A stretch of DNA of 64,000 nt from Geodermatophilus amargosae (GTDB taxonomy: Bacteria; Actinomycetota; Actinomycetes; Mycobacteriales; Geodermatophilaceae): the NCBI RefSeq assembly GCF_900116515.1, contig NZ_FPBA01000019.1, positions 1 to 64,000 of the forward strand, written 5' to 3'. This document shows positions 7,708 to 15,973 of this stretch, piece after piece (within the stretch, counting starts at the first letter, position 1; every line of letters begins with the position of its first letter). The notes under the pieces were generated by a model. That model ran no database searches, was not told where the DNA came from, and was given only the letters and a program-made list of their open reading frames with translations. A program made the position numbers and the translations under genes.

Positions 7708-8796
7708 CTAGACGCGCGGTGGCAGCACCTTGCGCTCCTGGAGCACGCGGATCCAGTGCCGGAACGACTCCTCGGTGTCCATCACATCGCAGAACCCGTG
7801 CTGTTTGATCTTGACAGTGCTGACGAACGCGAGCGGCGGGCTCTCGGTGGCTCCATAGAGGAAGCAGAAGTCGGCGTAGTGGTGCGACTCCCCCAGCAGC
7901 TCCTGCATGCTGATCCTGCGCAGGCCGTGCTTGCCGACGATGCGATCCCACACGTCCGCCTTGGACGGCAGGTACTCCGCCATGCTGAGCGGCTCGTCGG
8001 GGCCCACCTCGACGCCGAGCTCCTCGGCCAGGGCCGGCCACAGGTCGTGCCACTCGAACACTTCGCCGTTGGTGAGGTTGTAGTGCTGCCCGTCGGCCGT
8101 CGGCTCCGTGGCGGCCCAGCGGATGGCGTTCGCGACGATGCGGGTGTCGACCGCCTCCCAGACGAAGGGCGTCCCGCCCGGGAAGGAGAACGGTCGGCCC
8201 TCCTCCTTGCAGATCGCGGCGTAGGCCCCGATGACCGGCGGCAGGTTCATCACGACGCCGTAGTTCGGTCCGACGATGAGCTGCGGGCGGAAGATCGTGT
8301 ACCGCAACCCGCGCTCGGCGGTCTTCTCCTTCAGGTAGTCCTCCTGGAGCCAGTAGAAGTTGGCGTGCTCGTCGCGCGGGTACCGTTCGCGGGCCGGTAC
8401 CCGCATCGGGTGCACGTGGATCCCGTACGCCTTGGTGCCCTGCAGCAGCGTCACGTGCTCCAGGGCGTCGTCGCCGGACAGCGGCTCGATGAGGTTCTGC
8501 AGCATCTCGAGGTTCGTCTGCATCTGGTCCTCCTCGGTCCACCCGGCGACCAGGCCCGGCTTCTCGTAGACCGCTGCGTAGACGACATGGCTCACGTCCG
8601 CGATTCCGGTGAATGCTGCCTTCGAGGCGCTCTGGTCCTGCAGATCCACCGGGAGATGCGTGAAGGGCTTGTCGCTGAAGACCTCCGGCTTGCGCCGCGA
8701 CACCGCGACGACGTCCCAGCCGTCGTCGAGGAACCGGTCCACGACGGCGGCCCCGACGAGCCCGCTCGCTCCGGCGACGAGGACCTTGTGCGTCAT
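7708..8796 (-). CDS. NAD(P)-dependent reductase of the PRISE / epimerase-like SDR type
   Basis: 362 residues. The ATG at 8796 is chosen because an AGGAG box lies 8 nt before it; an upstream ATG at 8817 lacks one. An extended SDR with N-terminal GASGLVG for NADP. The middle has 'LLQGTKAYGIH' and 'NFYWLQEDYL', matching the Lys and Tyr motifs of progesterone 5-beta-reductase/iridoid synthase-like (PRISE) enzymes. That family reduces the C=C bond of enones. It is the last and most isolated member of the minus-strand catabolic genes, with its own upstream space and a dyad at 8848-8863. The substrate is unknown. Confidence 0.82.
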   Translation of the reverse strand: MTHKVLVAGASGLVGAAVVDRFLDDGWDVVAVSRRKPEVFSDKPFTHLPVDLQDQSASKAAFTGIADVSHVVYAAVYEKPGLVAGWTEEDQMQTNLEMLQNLIEPLSGDDALEHVTLLQGTKAYGIHVHPMRVPARERYPRDEHANFYWLQEDYLKEKTAERGLRYTIFRPQLIVGPNYGVVMNLPPVIGAYAAICKEEGRPFSFPGGTPFVWEAVDTRIVANAIRWAATEPTADGQHYNLTNGEVFEWHDLWPALAEELGVEVGPDEPLSMAEYLPSKADVWDRIVGKHGLRRISMQELLGESHHYADFCFLYGATESPPLAFVSTVKIKQHGFCDVMDTEESFRHWIRVLQERKVLPPRV

Positions 8797-8847
8797 GGCG
8801 CAACTCCTAGAAGGCATGACGGGGAGCGCAGAGTCGCTCGCGTAGAG

Positions 8848-8863
8848 CTTGACAACCGTTAAG
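8848..8863. promoter_or_regulatory. Dyad-symmetric operator candidate upstream of the PRISE-type gene
   Basis: CTTGACAACCGTTAAG is a near-palindrome with the pattern CTTnACnnnnGTnAAG, 52 nt upstream of the start codon at 8796. The size fits a dimeric TetR-like regulator. No regulator gene lies in the cluster, so the protein would be encoded elsewhere. Confidence 0.35.
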
Positions 8864-9237
8864 CGAGCGCACGTTCGGCCCCACTGTGGCCTACATCACA
8901 CTCTCGGCCGATTCAAGCGGTGTCAAGAGCACCAGCGCCAGGACTCGTGCAGCAGACCCGAACTGCTCGGGTGGCCGGGCCGAGCGCCGCGTCTCCGTGC
9001 GATGACTGCGCAACAGCGTCTCCAGGGTCCACGGGGAGCCGTTCGGTCACCGTTCGCCTTGGCTGCCCGTGCAGTCATCCGTCGTCGCGACCGCTGCCTC
9101 GTGACGAGGCCACGACCCGCACCCGTTCCGCGGCCGTGAACCTCGGCTCTGGCGGGTCGGGCTTGGTGGCTGCAGCCTCGCCTCGTTGAGTCCTGTCTTC
9201 CCCGCAGAGGTTGGGACCCTCAGGCCGAGTGCGGCGC
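8864..9237. other. No gene seen
   Basis: About 370 nt between the PRISE-type gene and the SnoaL-like gene. Only shadow frames are present. It probably carries the promoter of the former. Confidence 0.5.
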
Positions 9238-9654
9238 TCAAGTGGTCGGCATCGCGCTCGCTGGCTGGCCGGCTTCCGTGAGCCGAGTGCGGAGCGCTGT
9301 CATGGGGAAGTACGCCCGGACTGCGGTGATGACTCCGTCCGCCACGTCGTAGGACATGGCGTAGGGGATGCGGACATGGGCTCCGTGTGCCGGTACGCCT
9401 GCAAACTCCCCGATCTGCCTGCTGTCGAAGACTGCCTCGATCATCGCAGTCCCATCGCCACAAACCAGGCTCACGAGTTCTGGACGGGCATCGAAGACTC
9501 GGGAGTGGAGGCCGATGATCAGGTCTCGAACCGCCTGCTGTCCGTGAGTTCCCTCGCCGGTCTCCGTGGTCGTCCAGACGACGTCCGGGGCGAAGAAGCG
9601 CTCGAACTCCGTACCGTCGAGCAGGGCCCGTCCTCGTCCAGACGTTCTCGTCAT
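9238..9654 (-). CDS. SnoaL/NTF2-like small protein
   Basis: About 138 residues from the ATG at 9654. The body (FFAPDVVWTT, a central beta-sheet, 'IPYAMSYDVADGVITAVRAYFP') is typical of SnoaL-like NTF2-fold proteins, which act as cyclases, isomerases or binding proteins. The usual N-terminal helix is poorly matched, no ribosome binding site is visible, and a more family-like start seems to lie in another frame (MAASLASSNDENV at about 9679). An N-terminal frameshift or mis-start is possible. It is the tail of the catabolic gene set, 135 nt after the crotonase gene. Confidence 0.6.
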   Translation of the reverse strand: MTRTSGRGRALLDGTEFERFFAPDVVWTTTETGEGTHGQQAVRDLIIGLHSRVFDARPELVSLVCGDGTAMIEAVFDSRQIGEFAGVPAHGAHVRIPYAMSYDVADGVITAVRAYFPMTALRTRLTEAGQPASAMPTT

Positions 9655-9789
9655 TGGAGGACGCCAGCGACGCCGCCAACGACGAGGCCAGCGCCGCTCG
9701 ATCTGTCCGGGGAACTGCTGATGTCGCCGGAGCCGCGGCAATCGCACGAAGATGTGGCGGTCACGTCCCGCCCGGAGGCGGCGGTCACC

Positions 9790-10569
9790 TCACCGCGCGG
9801 CGCTGGGAAAAGTCGGCGGTCGCTTGGCGACGAACGCATCGACGCCCTCCCGCCCATCCGCGCCGTCGGCGCAGGCGCGGATCGACAGGGTCTCGCGGCG
9901 GAGCGCCCCCTCGGCCCAGGGCACGGCAACCTCGCGGAGCAGTCGCTTCGCGGCGACCTGGGCGGTACGCGACCCCGCGAGCAACTGGGCGAGGACGCGA
10001 TCGGCAGCGGCCTCGAGGTCGGCGTCCGGGTGCACCTCGGCGACCAGCCCTGCGGCCTGTGCCTGCTCGGCTGAGAGCACCGGGTTGAGCAGGGCCAGGT
10101 GCAGTGCCCGGTGCAGGCCGAGCGAGGCGGTGAGCAGCGAGCTGCCGCCGTCCGGAGACAGGCCGAGCTTGGTGTAGGCGAGGGTGAAGCGCGCGGACTC
10201 TCCCGCCAGGACGACGTCCGCTGCAGCTGCCAGCGCCACGCCGGCGCCCGCAGCCACCCCCTGTACGACCGAGAGCACGACGGCGTCCATGCGGTGCAGG
10301 TCGCTGATGGTCCGGTGCAGGGTCTCGGCGAGGTCGTCGACCAGCCGTTCTCGGTCGTCCGCCGCGGCGAAGGAGCCGACATCACCACCGACGCTGAACG
10401 CGCGGCCCTCACTGCGCAGCACGACGACGCGGGCGTCGTCGTGGCGGGCGCGGCGCACCGCCCCCTGCAGCTCCTCCGCCGTCTCGGGATCAAGCGAGTT
10501 CCCCCTGCCCGGAGCGGCCAGGGTGATGCGGGAAGCGCCCGCGCCGAACTCGTAACGGACCGGGTTCAC
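9790..10569 (-). CDS. Enoyl-CoA hydratase/isomerase (crotonase) family protein
   Basis: 259 residues, close to the family norm. It has the CoA-binding segment SVGGDVGSF and the oxyanion motif GVAAGAGVALA. At the position of the second catalytic acid it reads LSPDGGSS, as in PaaG/BadK-type members, so isomerase or hydratase activity cannot be told apart. The start codon overlaps the stop of the SDR gene by four bases, so it is translated with the preceding operon genes. Confidence 0.88.
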   Translation of the reverse strand: MNPVRYEFGAGASRITLAAPGRGNSLDPETAEELQGAVRRARHDDARVVVLRSEGRAFSVGGDVGSFAAADDRERLVDDLAETLHRTISDLHRMDAVVLSVVQGVAAGAGVALAAAADVVLAGESARFTLAYTKLGLSPDGGSSLLTASLGLHRALHLALLNPVLSAEQAQAAGLVAEVHPDADLEAAADRVLAQLLAGSRTAQVAAKRLLREVAVPWAEGALRRETLSIRACADGADGREGVDAFVAKRPPTFPSAAR

Positions 10570-11411
10570 GCGCCGCTCTCCAGCGGCTCGAGGAACAGAT
10601 CGGCCTCCAGCCGGTTACTGCCTGGCACGGTGCGATACCCCTCGAGGTCGGTGACGCCCTCATGGGCGAGGACCTCCTCGTCGACGAAGAAGTTGCCGGT
10701 GCAGCTGCGAGGGTCGCGCACCGGCACGGCGTACGCCGCGTCGGCCATGATCGCCGGGGTCCGCGAGCCGGCCAGTGCCTCCTCGCCGCCCAGCAGGTTG
10801 GCCACCGCCGCGGTGGCGATCGTGGTGCGCGGCCACAGGGAGTTCGCCGCGATCCCGGCCTCGCGCAGCTCCTCCGCCAATCCGAGGGTCACCAGGCTCG
10901 TCCCGTACTTGGCCATGGTGTAAGCGAGGTATGCGCCCGCCCACTTGGGCCTCAGGTCCAGCGGCGGCGACAGGGTCAGCACGTGCGCGTGCGCGCTGCG
11001 CTCCAGGTGCGGGATCGCGGTCTTGGACAGCAGGAACGTGCCGCGGGCGTTGATGTCCTGCATGAGGTCGTACTTCTTCATGTCGATCTCGCGAGTGGGC
11101 CGCAGGTCGAGCGCGCTGGCGTTGTTGACGACGATGTCGATGCCGCCAAACCTGTCCACGGCCGCGTCCACCGCCCGCGTGACGTCGTCGTCGTTGCGGA
11201 CGTCGCCGACGACCGCCAGGGCCTGGCCGCCGGCTTCCTGGATCTGCGCCGCGGCGGTGTGCACGGTTCCCTCGAGCCGGGGCTGCGGTTCTGCGGTCTT
11301 CGCGAGGAGGACGACGTTCGCTCCGTCCTGCGCCGCTCGGGTGGCGATCGCCAGCCCGATGCCGCGGCTGCCGCCCGACATCAGCAGGGTCAGCCCGGCG
11401 AGCGTGGTCAT
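10566..11411 (-). CDS. SDR oxidoreductase, HSDL2-like
   Basis: 281 residues. Classical SDR with a GGSRGIG nucleotide loop, VNNAS and a YTMAK catalytic Tyr-Lys pair. The extended C-terminal part (FFVDEEVLAHEGV) matches the HSDL2-like group linked to fatty acyl metabolism. It overlaps neighbours by four bases on both sides. In the proposed pathway it could reduce a 4-keto group or oxidise a 3-hydroxyacyl-CoA; the sequence alone does not decide. Confidence 0.87.
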   Translation of the reverse strand: MTTLAGLTLLMSGGSRGIGLAIATRAAQDGANVVLLAKTAEPQPRLEGTVHTAAAQIQEAGGQALAVVGDVRNDDDVTRAVDAAVDRFGGIDIVVNNASALDLRPTREIDMKKYDLMQDINARGTFLLSKTAIPHLERSAHAHVLTLSPPLDLRPKWAGAYLAYTMAKYGTSLVTLGLAEELREAGIAANSLWPRTTIATAAVANLLGGEEALAGSRTPAIMADAAYAVPVRDPRSCTGNFFVDEEVLAHEGVTDLEGYRTVPGSNRLEADLFLEPLESGA

Positions 11412-12754
11412 GGCCGTGCCTCCCGGGCGGTGCCGCGGGACTCGGCCGCAGTCCGGCCGGGGGGTAGCACAGGCGTGCGGCCGATCTCGGCCTTGGCGAT
11501 CGACCGGAGGTGTACCTCGTCCGGGCCGTCGAACAGCCGCATTGCGCGGTGCCAGCCGTACATGGACGGCAACGGGGTGACGTCGGTGACGCCAGCGCCA
11601 CCGTGCACCTGGATCGCTCGGTCGATGACCGCGGTGGCGGCCCGCGGGACGGCGACCTTCGCCATCGCCACCAGGTCACGGGCCGCCTTGTTGCCCGCCG
11701 TGTCGATGACGTGGCTGGCTCGGTGGCACAGCAGCCGTGCCTGCTCGATCTCGAGCCGGGACTCGGCGATCTGCTGCTGCACGACGCCCTGGTCGGCGAG
11801 CGGGCGCCCGAAGGCGACCCGCGACCGTGCCCGCTCGACCATCAGTGCCAGGGCGCGCTCGGCGGCACCCAGCGCGCGCATGCAGTGGTGGATGCGGCCT
11901 GGACCCAGTCGCGCCTGGGCAGCCGCGAAGCCACCTCCCTCCTCCCCCACCACGTTGCTCACCGGCACCCGGGCTCCGTCGAAGACGACCTCGGCGTGCC
12001 CGTGCTGGTCGTGGTGGTTGAACACCGGGAGGTCCCGGACGACCGTGGCCCCGGGTGTGTCCAGCGGCACGAGGACCATGGTCTGCTGCCGGTGCGGCTG
12101 CGCCGCGGGGTCGGTCTTCCCCATGACGATCAGCACGGCGCAGCGCGGGTCGAGGGCGCCGCTGGTCCACCACTTCCGCCCGGAGATGACGTATTCGTCG
12201 CCGTCGCGCTCGATCCGGGTGGCGATGTTGGTCGCGTCGCTGCTGGCCACGTCGGGCTCGGTCATGGCGAACGCGGACCTGATCTCACCGGCCAGCAGCG
12301 GCTCCAGCCACCTCTGCTTCTGCTCCTCCGACCCGAGCAGGTGCAGCAGTTCCATGTTCCCGGTGTCGGGCGCCTGGCAGTTGATCGCCTCCGGCGCCAG
12401 GTCGTTGCTCCAGCCCGACAGCTCCGCGATGGGCGCGTACTCCAACTGGGTGAGTCCGGACTCCGACGGCAGGAACAGGTTCCACAAGCCCCGCTCCCGC
12501 GCCTGTTTCTTGAGTCGCTCGATCACGGGCGGGACGTCGTGGTCGTCGGGGCCGGCAACCCGGCGGTGGGCGAGGTACTCCTCCTCGGCCGGCAACACCT
12601 GGTCTCGCATGAAGGCGAGCATCCGTTCGTGCAGCTCGGCGGCGCGGGACGAGGGCGCTGGGAGGAAGTGGTCGGCGCGGACTTGGGTCACGACATCCTC
12701 CAGGGACGGAGAGCTGACCGCCGGGCACGACTGCCCAGCGGCGGGCGGTGCCAT
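11408..12754 (-). CDS. Acyl-CoA dehydrogenase, ACAD10/ACAD11-like
   Basis: 448 residues. Contains FAMTEPDVASSDATNI (flavin/substrate region), 'RKWWTSGA', 'GPGRIHHCMRALG' and the C-terminal 'QVHGGAGVTDVTPLP' dimer motif. These are hallmarks of the ACAD10/11-type branch rather than short-chain beta-oxidation enzymes. It lies 4 nt downstream of a phosphotransferase gene. In ACAD10/11 the two functions are fused and act on 4-hydroxyacyl-CoA through a phosphorylated intermediate. The same pairing as separate proteins occurs in the P. putida levulinate genes lvaA/lvaC. That role is inferred. Confidence 0.88.
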   Translation of the reverse strand: MAPPAAGQSCPAVSSPSLEDVVTQVRADHFLPAPSSRAAELHERMLAFMRDQVLPAEEEYLAHRRVAGPDDHDVPPVIERLKKQARERGLWNLFLPSESGLTQLEYAPIAELSGWSNDLAPEAINCQAPDTGNMELLHLLGSEEQKQRWLEPLLAGEIRSAFAMTEPDVASSDATNIATRIERDGDEYVISGRKWWTSGALDPRCAVLIVMGKTDPAAQPHRQQTMVLVPLDTPGATVVRDLPVFNHHDQHGHAEVVFDGARVPVSNVVGEEGGGFAAAQARLGPGRIHHCMRALGAAERALALMVERARSRVAFGRPLADQGVVQQQIAESRLEIEQARLLCHRASHVIDTAGNKAARDLVAMAKVAVPRAATAVIDRAIQVHGGAGVTDVTPLPSMYGWHRAMRLFDGPDEVHLRSIAKAEIGRTPVLPPGRTAAESRGTAREARP

Positions 12755-12758
12755 CGGG

Positions 12759-13817
12759 TCACGTCGTGCCGCTCAGTGCGGCGTGGCCGCGCTCGACCAG
12801 GGGGGGCACCAGGTCGCCGAGGCGCTCGAAGCCCTCGCCGATCGTCAGGCCCTGCTGGGATCGAAAGTGGATCCCCTCGAAGATCGCGGCGATCTTGAAG
12901 AACGCGAATCCGAGATACCAGGGCAGCGGCTCGAGGTCGAGGTCGCTGTGGCGGCCGTACGCCGCAAGGAGGTGGTCACCACCGGGATAGCCGGGCACGT
13001 CCGCCGGGACGGCCGCGACGGGGCTGTCCAGGCCGCGCATCCCGTCCCACCACACGAGCGTGGACGCGAGATCGGTCAGCGGGTCGCCCAGGGTGGCCAT
13101 CTCCCAGTCGAGGACCGCCACGATGTGTCCGAGCACGGAATCGACGACGACGTTGTCCAGCCGGTAGTCGCCGTGGACGATCGCGGCACTCTGGCTGTCC
13201 GGGATCCGCATGGCCAATCGCTCGGCCAGGCGAGTGAGTTCGGGCAGGTCGCGGCTGTGCGACGACTCGAGCTGGCGCCGCCACCGGCGCAGCTGGCGCT
13301 CCAGATAACCGTCGGGCCGCCCGAGGTCGCCCAGGCCCACCTGCTGCGGATCGAGTCGGTGCAGTCGGGCGAGTACGTCGACCAGCTCGTCCGCCAGCGC
13401 GGTTGCGGCGGGAGCGTCCAGGCGCTCCAACTGCGCCCGTTCACGCAGTACCTGCCCGTCGGCGTACTCCATGAGGTAGAACGGCGCGCCGATCACCTCC
13501 GCGCCGGCCAGCAGCAGGGGCCGGGGCACCGGTACGTCGGTCGGCGACAGTGCCGCGAGCAGCCGGTGCTCCCGACCCATGTCGTGGGCGGTCTCGAGCA
13601 CGTGCCCCAGCGGAGGCCGACGCAGCACCCAGCGGTCTCGCCCGTCGGTCAGCAGGTAGGTGAGGTTGGACCGCCCGCCGGCCACCAGCTGCGCCGACAG
13701 CGGCCCCTGCAGCAGTTCCGGGAGCGTCTGCCGGATGTGTTCCTCGAGGGCCGCCAGGGGGAGACCGGGTGGGTCCTCCCCCGTTCCCGGCCGCTGGTCC
13801 GCCTGTGCGCCGGTCAC
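12759..13817 (-). CDS. Phosphotransferase (APH/ACAD10-11 kinase-domain-like)
   Basis: 352 residues. An aminoglycoside-phosphotransferase fold with catalytic loop HGDYRLDN at 215-222 (Asp217, Asn222) and metal-binding DWE at 237-239. 'GGRSNLTYLL' is the nucleotide loop and 'VLRRPP' carries the ATP Lys/Arg. This is the type found next to or fused with acyl-CoA dehydrogenases, where it phosphorylates the 4-hydroxy group of acyl-CoAs, not antibiotics. Overlap with phaC is four bases; the dehydrogenase follows after 4 nt. Confidence 0.88.
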   Translation of the reverse strand: MTGAQADQRPGTGEDPPGLPLAALEEHIRQTLPELLQGPLSAQLVAGGRSNLTYLLTDGRDRWVLRRPPLGHVLETAHDMGREHRLLAALSPTDVPVPRPLLLAGAEVIGAPFYLMEYADGQVLRERAQLERLDAPAATALADELVDVLARLHRLDPQQVGLGDLGRPDGYLERQLRRWRRQLESSHSRDLPELTRLAERLAMRIPDSQSAAIVHGDYRLDNVVVDSVLGHIVAVLDWEMATLGDPLTDLASTLVWWDGMRGLDSPVAAVPADVPGYPGGDHLLAAYGRHSDLDLEPLPWYLGFAFFKIAAIFEGIHFRSQQGLTIGEGFERLGDLVPPLVERGHAALSGTT

Positions 13818-15595
13818 CGTCCGACGCCACCCGCGGCCGACCGCCCCGGCCGCTCCCGCGCTGCGGGAGCCGGCACACGATCCAGCACGTACGACCCGGG
13901 GGCGGGTTCGAGCGGAGGATGACCGTCGCTGCCCAGGTCGGCCGGTGCGGGCCGCTCCTCACCGGAGCGCTCGAGCACCCACTCGGCCCAGGCCTCCCAC
14001 CAGCTTCCCGTGTGCTTCTCGGCGCTCGCCTGCCAGGTCTCCGAATCCGTGCCGGCGGCCCTGCCACCGGCCCAGTAGGTCGCCTTGGGGTTGCCGGGCG
14101 GGTTGACCAGGCTCGCGACGTGTCCGGCGTTGCTGAGCACGAAGGTGCTCGGTCCCGACAGCAGCTGGGTCGTGCGGTAGCAGCCCTTCCAGGGCGTGAG
14201 GTGGTCGTTCACGGCCCCGGTGACGAAGGTCGGCACCTCGATCCGGGAGAGATCGACCGGCGTCCCGAGCACCGAGACACCGCCCCGCCGGATCAGGGTG
14301 TTGTCGCGGAAGATCCCGAGGAACTGCTCGTGCAGCCGGGCGGGCAGGTTCGTCCCGTCGGCGTTCCACGCGAGGATGTCGAACACCGGCGGGTCCTCGC
14401 CCATCAGCCACTGGTTGATGACGTAGTTGAAGACGAGGTCGTCGGGTCGCATCCAGGCGAACACGGTCCCCATCGAGCGCGCGGAGATGATCCCCTTGCG
14501 CCGGCTGTCGCGCTGGGCGAGCTCCAACAGGCGCGGCGCGGAGAACGCCCCGATCGGCGCCTCGCTGTCGAAGTCGAGCAGCGTCACGCCGTAGGAGGCG
14601 CTGTGCACCACCGGGGCATCGGTCTGGGCGAGGTGGCTGAGCACCGTCGACATGAGGATGCCGCCGGCGCAGAAGCCGATGGTGTTGACGTCGTCGGAGC
14701 CGGTGATCTCCCGGACCGTGTCGAGTGCGGCCACGATCCCGCGGCCGTAGTCGTCCATGCCCCAGTCCGCCTGCTCCGGCTGTGGGTTGCGCCAGCTGAG
14801 CATGAACACCTGCAGGCCCTGGCTCACCGCGTACTCGACGAAGCTGCGACCGGGCCGCAGGTCGAGGAAGTAGTAGCGACCGATCGGCGGCGGGATCACC
14901 AGGACCGGCCGCCGGCGCACCGTCGGGGTGCTCGGCGCGTACTGGATCAGTTCGGCCACCTCGGTCCGGTGCACGACCGCGCCGGGCGTGAGAGCGAGGT
15001 CCTGACCCACCGTGAAGGCCGTGCGGTCGGTCTGCGACGGCATCCCGCCGTTGTGCCGGACGTCGTGGGCGAGGTTCTTCAGTCCGCGCAGCACGCTGGC
15101 GCCTGCCGTGTCGAAGGCGTGCTTGAGCGCGGCGGGGTTTCCGAGAGTCGTGTTGGTCGGCGCGAGCGCGCTGGTCAGCGCGTTGACGGCGAAGCGGGCC
15201 CGCTCGACGTCGTGCCAGTCGATCTGCTGCGCCTCGAGATCGTCCACCAGCCGGCTCGCCGCGCCCCCGGCGGCCAGGTAGAGCTGCCCCACGCGCCGGT
15301 AGACCGGGTTCTTCGACCATGCCGGGTCGCTGAAACGCTTGTCCTTCGGCGACGGCAGGTGCTCGTCGGTGCCGCGGGCGATCTGCACGGATTCGCGAGC
15401 CAGGCGCGTGGCCTCCCTGCTCACCGGCCCGGCCTGCGCCAGCGCGAGGCCGAGACCGCGCAGGAAGCCGCCGACCGACGGGATCGCGACCGCCTCGCCG
15501 TTCTCGACCGCCTCCACGGCGTCGGTCTCGTCGTGCGGCACGTCCCCCCGGCTGTCGTCCCGGCCGTCCGACGCTCTGCCCACGTCCGCGGTCAT
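13814..15595 (-). CDS. phaC: Poly(3-hydroxyalkanoate) synthase, class I/II type
   Basis: 593 residues, usual for class I PhaC. Lipase-like box GFCAGG with catalytic Cys309, Asp464 (VNDHLTPW) and His492 (NAGHVASLVNPP). The N-terminal domain before the alpha/beta-hydrolase core is present. It polymerises 3-hydroxyacyl-CoA on storage granules. No phaP, phaR, phaA or phaB neighbours exist; instead it sits inside an acyl-CoA operon, coupled by a four-base overlap to the phosphotransferase gene. Its monomer may therefore be supplied by these enzymes. Confidence 0.92.
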   Translation of the reverse strand: MTADVGRASDGRDDSRGDVPHDETDAVEAVENGEAVAIPSVGGFLRGLGLALAQAGPVSREATRLARESVQIARGTDEHLPSPKDKRFSDPAWSKNPVYRRVGQLYLAAGGAASRLVDDLEAQQIDWHDVERARFAVNALTSALAPTNTTLGNPAALKHAFDTAGASVLRGLKNLAHDVRHNGGMPSQTDRTAFTVGQDLALTPGAVVHRTEVAELIQYAPSTPTVRRRPVLVIPPPIGRYYFLDLRPGRSFVEYAVSQGLQVFMLSWRNPQPEQADWGMDDYGRGIVAALDTVREITGSDDVNTIGFCAGGILMSTVLSHLAQTDAPVVHSASYGVTLLDFDSEAPIGAFSAPRLLELAQRDSRRKGIISARSMGTVFAWMRPDDLVFNYVINQWLMGEDPPVFDILAWNADGTNLPARLHEQFLGIFRDNTLIRRGGVSVLGTPVDLSRIEVPTFVTGAVNDHLTPWKGCYRTTQLLSGPSTFVLSNAGHVASLVNPPGNPKATYWAGGRAAGTDSETWQASAEKHTGSWWEAWAEWVLERSGEERPAPADLGSDGHPPLEPAPGSYVLDRVPAPAARERPGRSAAGGVGR

Positions 15596-15642
15596 CGTTC
15601 TCCCCCCTCGCTCTCCGGAACTCGGTGTCGACGGCGCGGCGG

Positions 15643-15963
15643 TCAGCCGACGATCACGACCTCTTCGACGAAGGCGGTGGGCAGCCGTTGCGCGTCGGCG
15701 AAGTTGTCCAGGTCGGCGATCGCAGCCGCGAACTCGGGTGACGCCGCCGCGACACCGAACGCGTCCTCGTCGGCGAAGGTCAGGGTGGCCACACCGAGGA
15801 ACGGCGGGTCGCCCTCCGGGGCCGCGATGGCGTGCTGCTGCACGTAGCGCTGGAGGCCCGGGATCTTCGCGTCGATCGGGCCGTGCGTGTCGCGCCAGTA
15901 GCGCAGCGCCTCGGCCCGGTCGAGGCCGGCCTTCTCGTACACCACGAAGGTCACCTTCAGCAC
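15643..15963 (-). CDS. EthD-domain protein
   Basis: 106 residues from GTG 15963, chosen for a GAGGAG box 6 nt upstream; an ATG at 15984 would overlap the alcohol dehydrogenase gene. 'LKVTFVVYEKAGLDRAEALRYW' and 'THGPIDAKIPGLQRYVQQH' are typical of the EthD fold (dimeric alpha-beta barrel). Such proteins accompany P450 and CoA pathways without a settled catalytic role. It is co-oriented with phaC (47 nt) and the dehydrogenase gene (10 nt). Confidence 0.82.
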   Translation of the reverse strand: MLKVTFVVYEKAGLDRAEALRYWRDTHGPIDAKIPGLQRYVQQHAIAAPEGDPPFLGVATLTFADEDAFGVAAASPEFAAAIADLDNFADAQRLPTAFVEEVVIVG

Positions 15964-15973
15964 GGCCTGCTCC

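Noticed and set aside
8848-8863. KstR-type steroid regulator site
   Set aside because: The KstR consensus needs AACnnGTT; here AAC and GTT are separated by one base.
12759-13817. Aminoglycoside resistance gene
   Set aside because: The APH fold is coupled to an acyl-CoA dehydrogenase, the metabolic type.
10662-13922. A 1086-codon + strand open frame
   Set aside because: Antisense to four well-supported minus-strand genes; Arg/Val/Gly-rich translation with no family marks.
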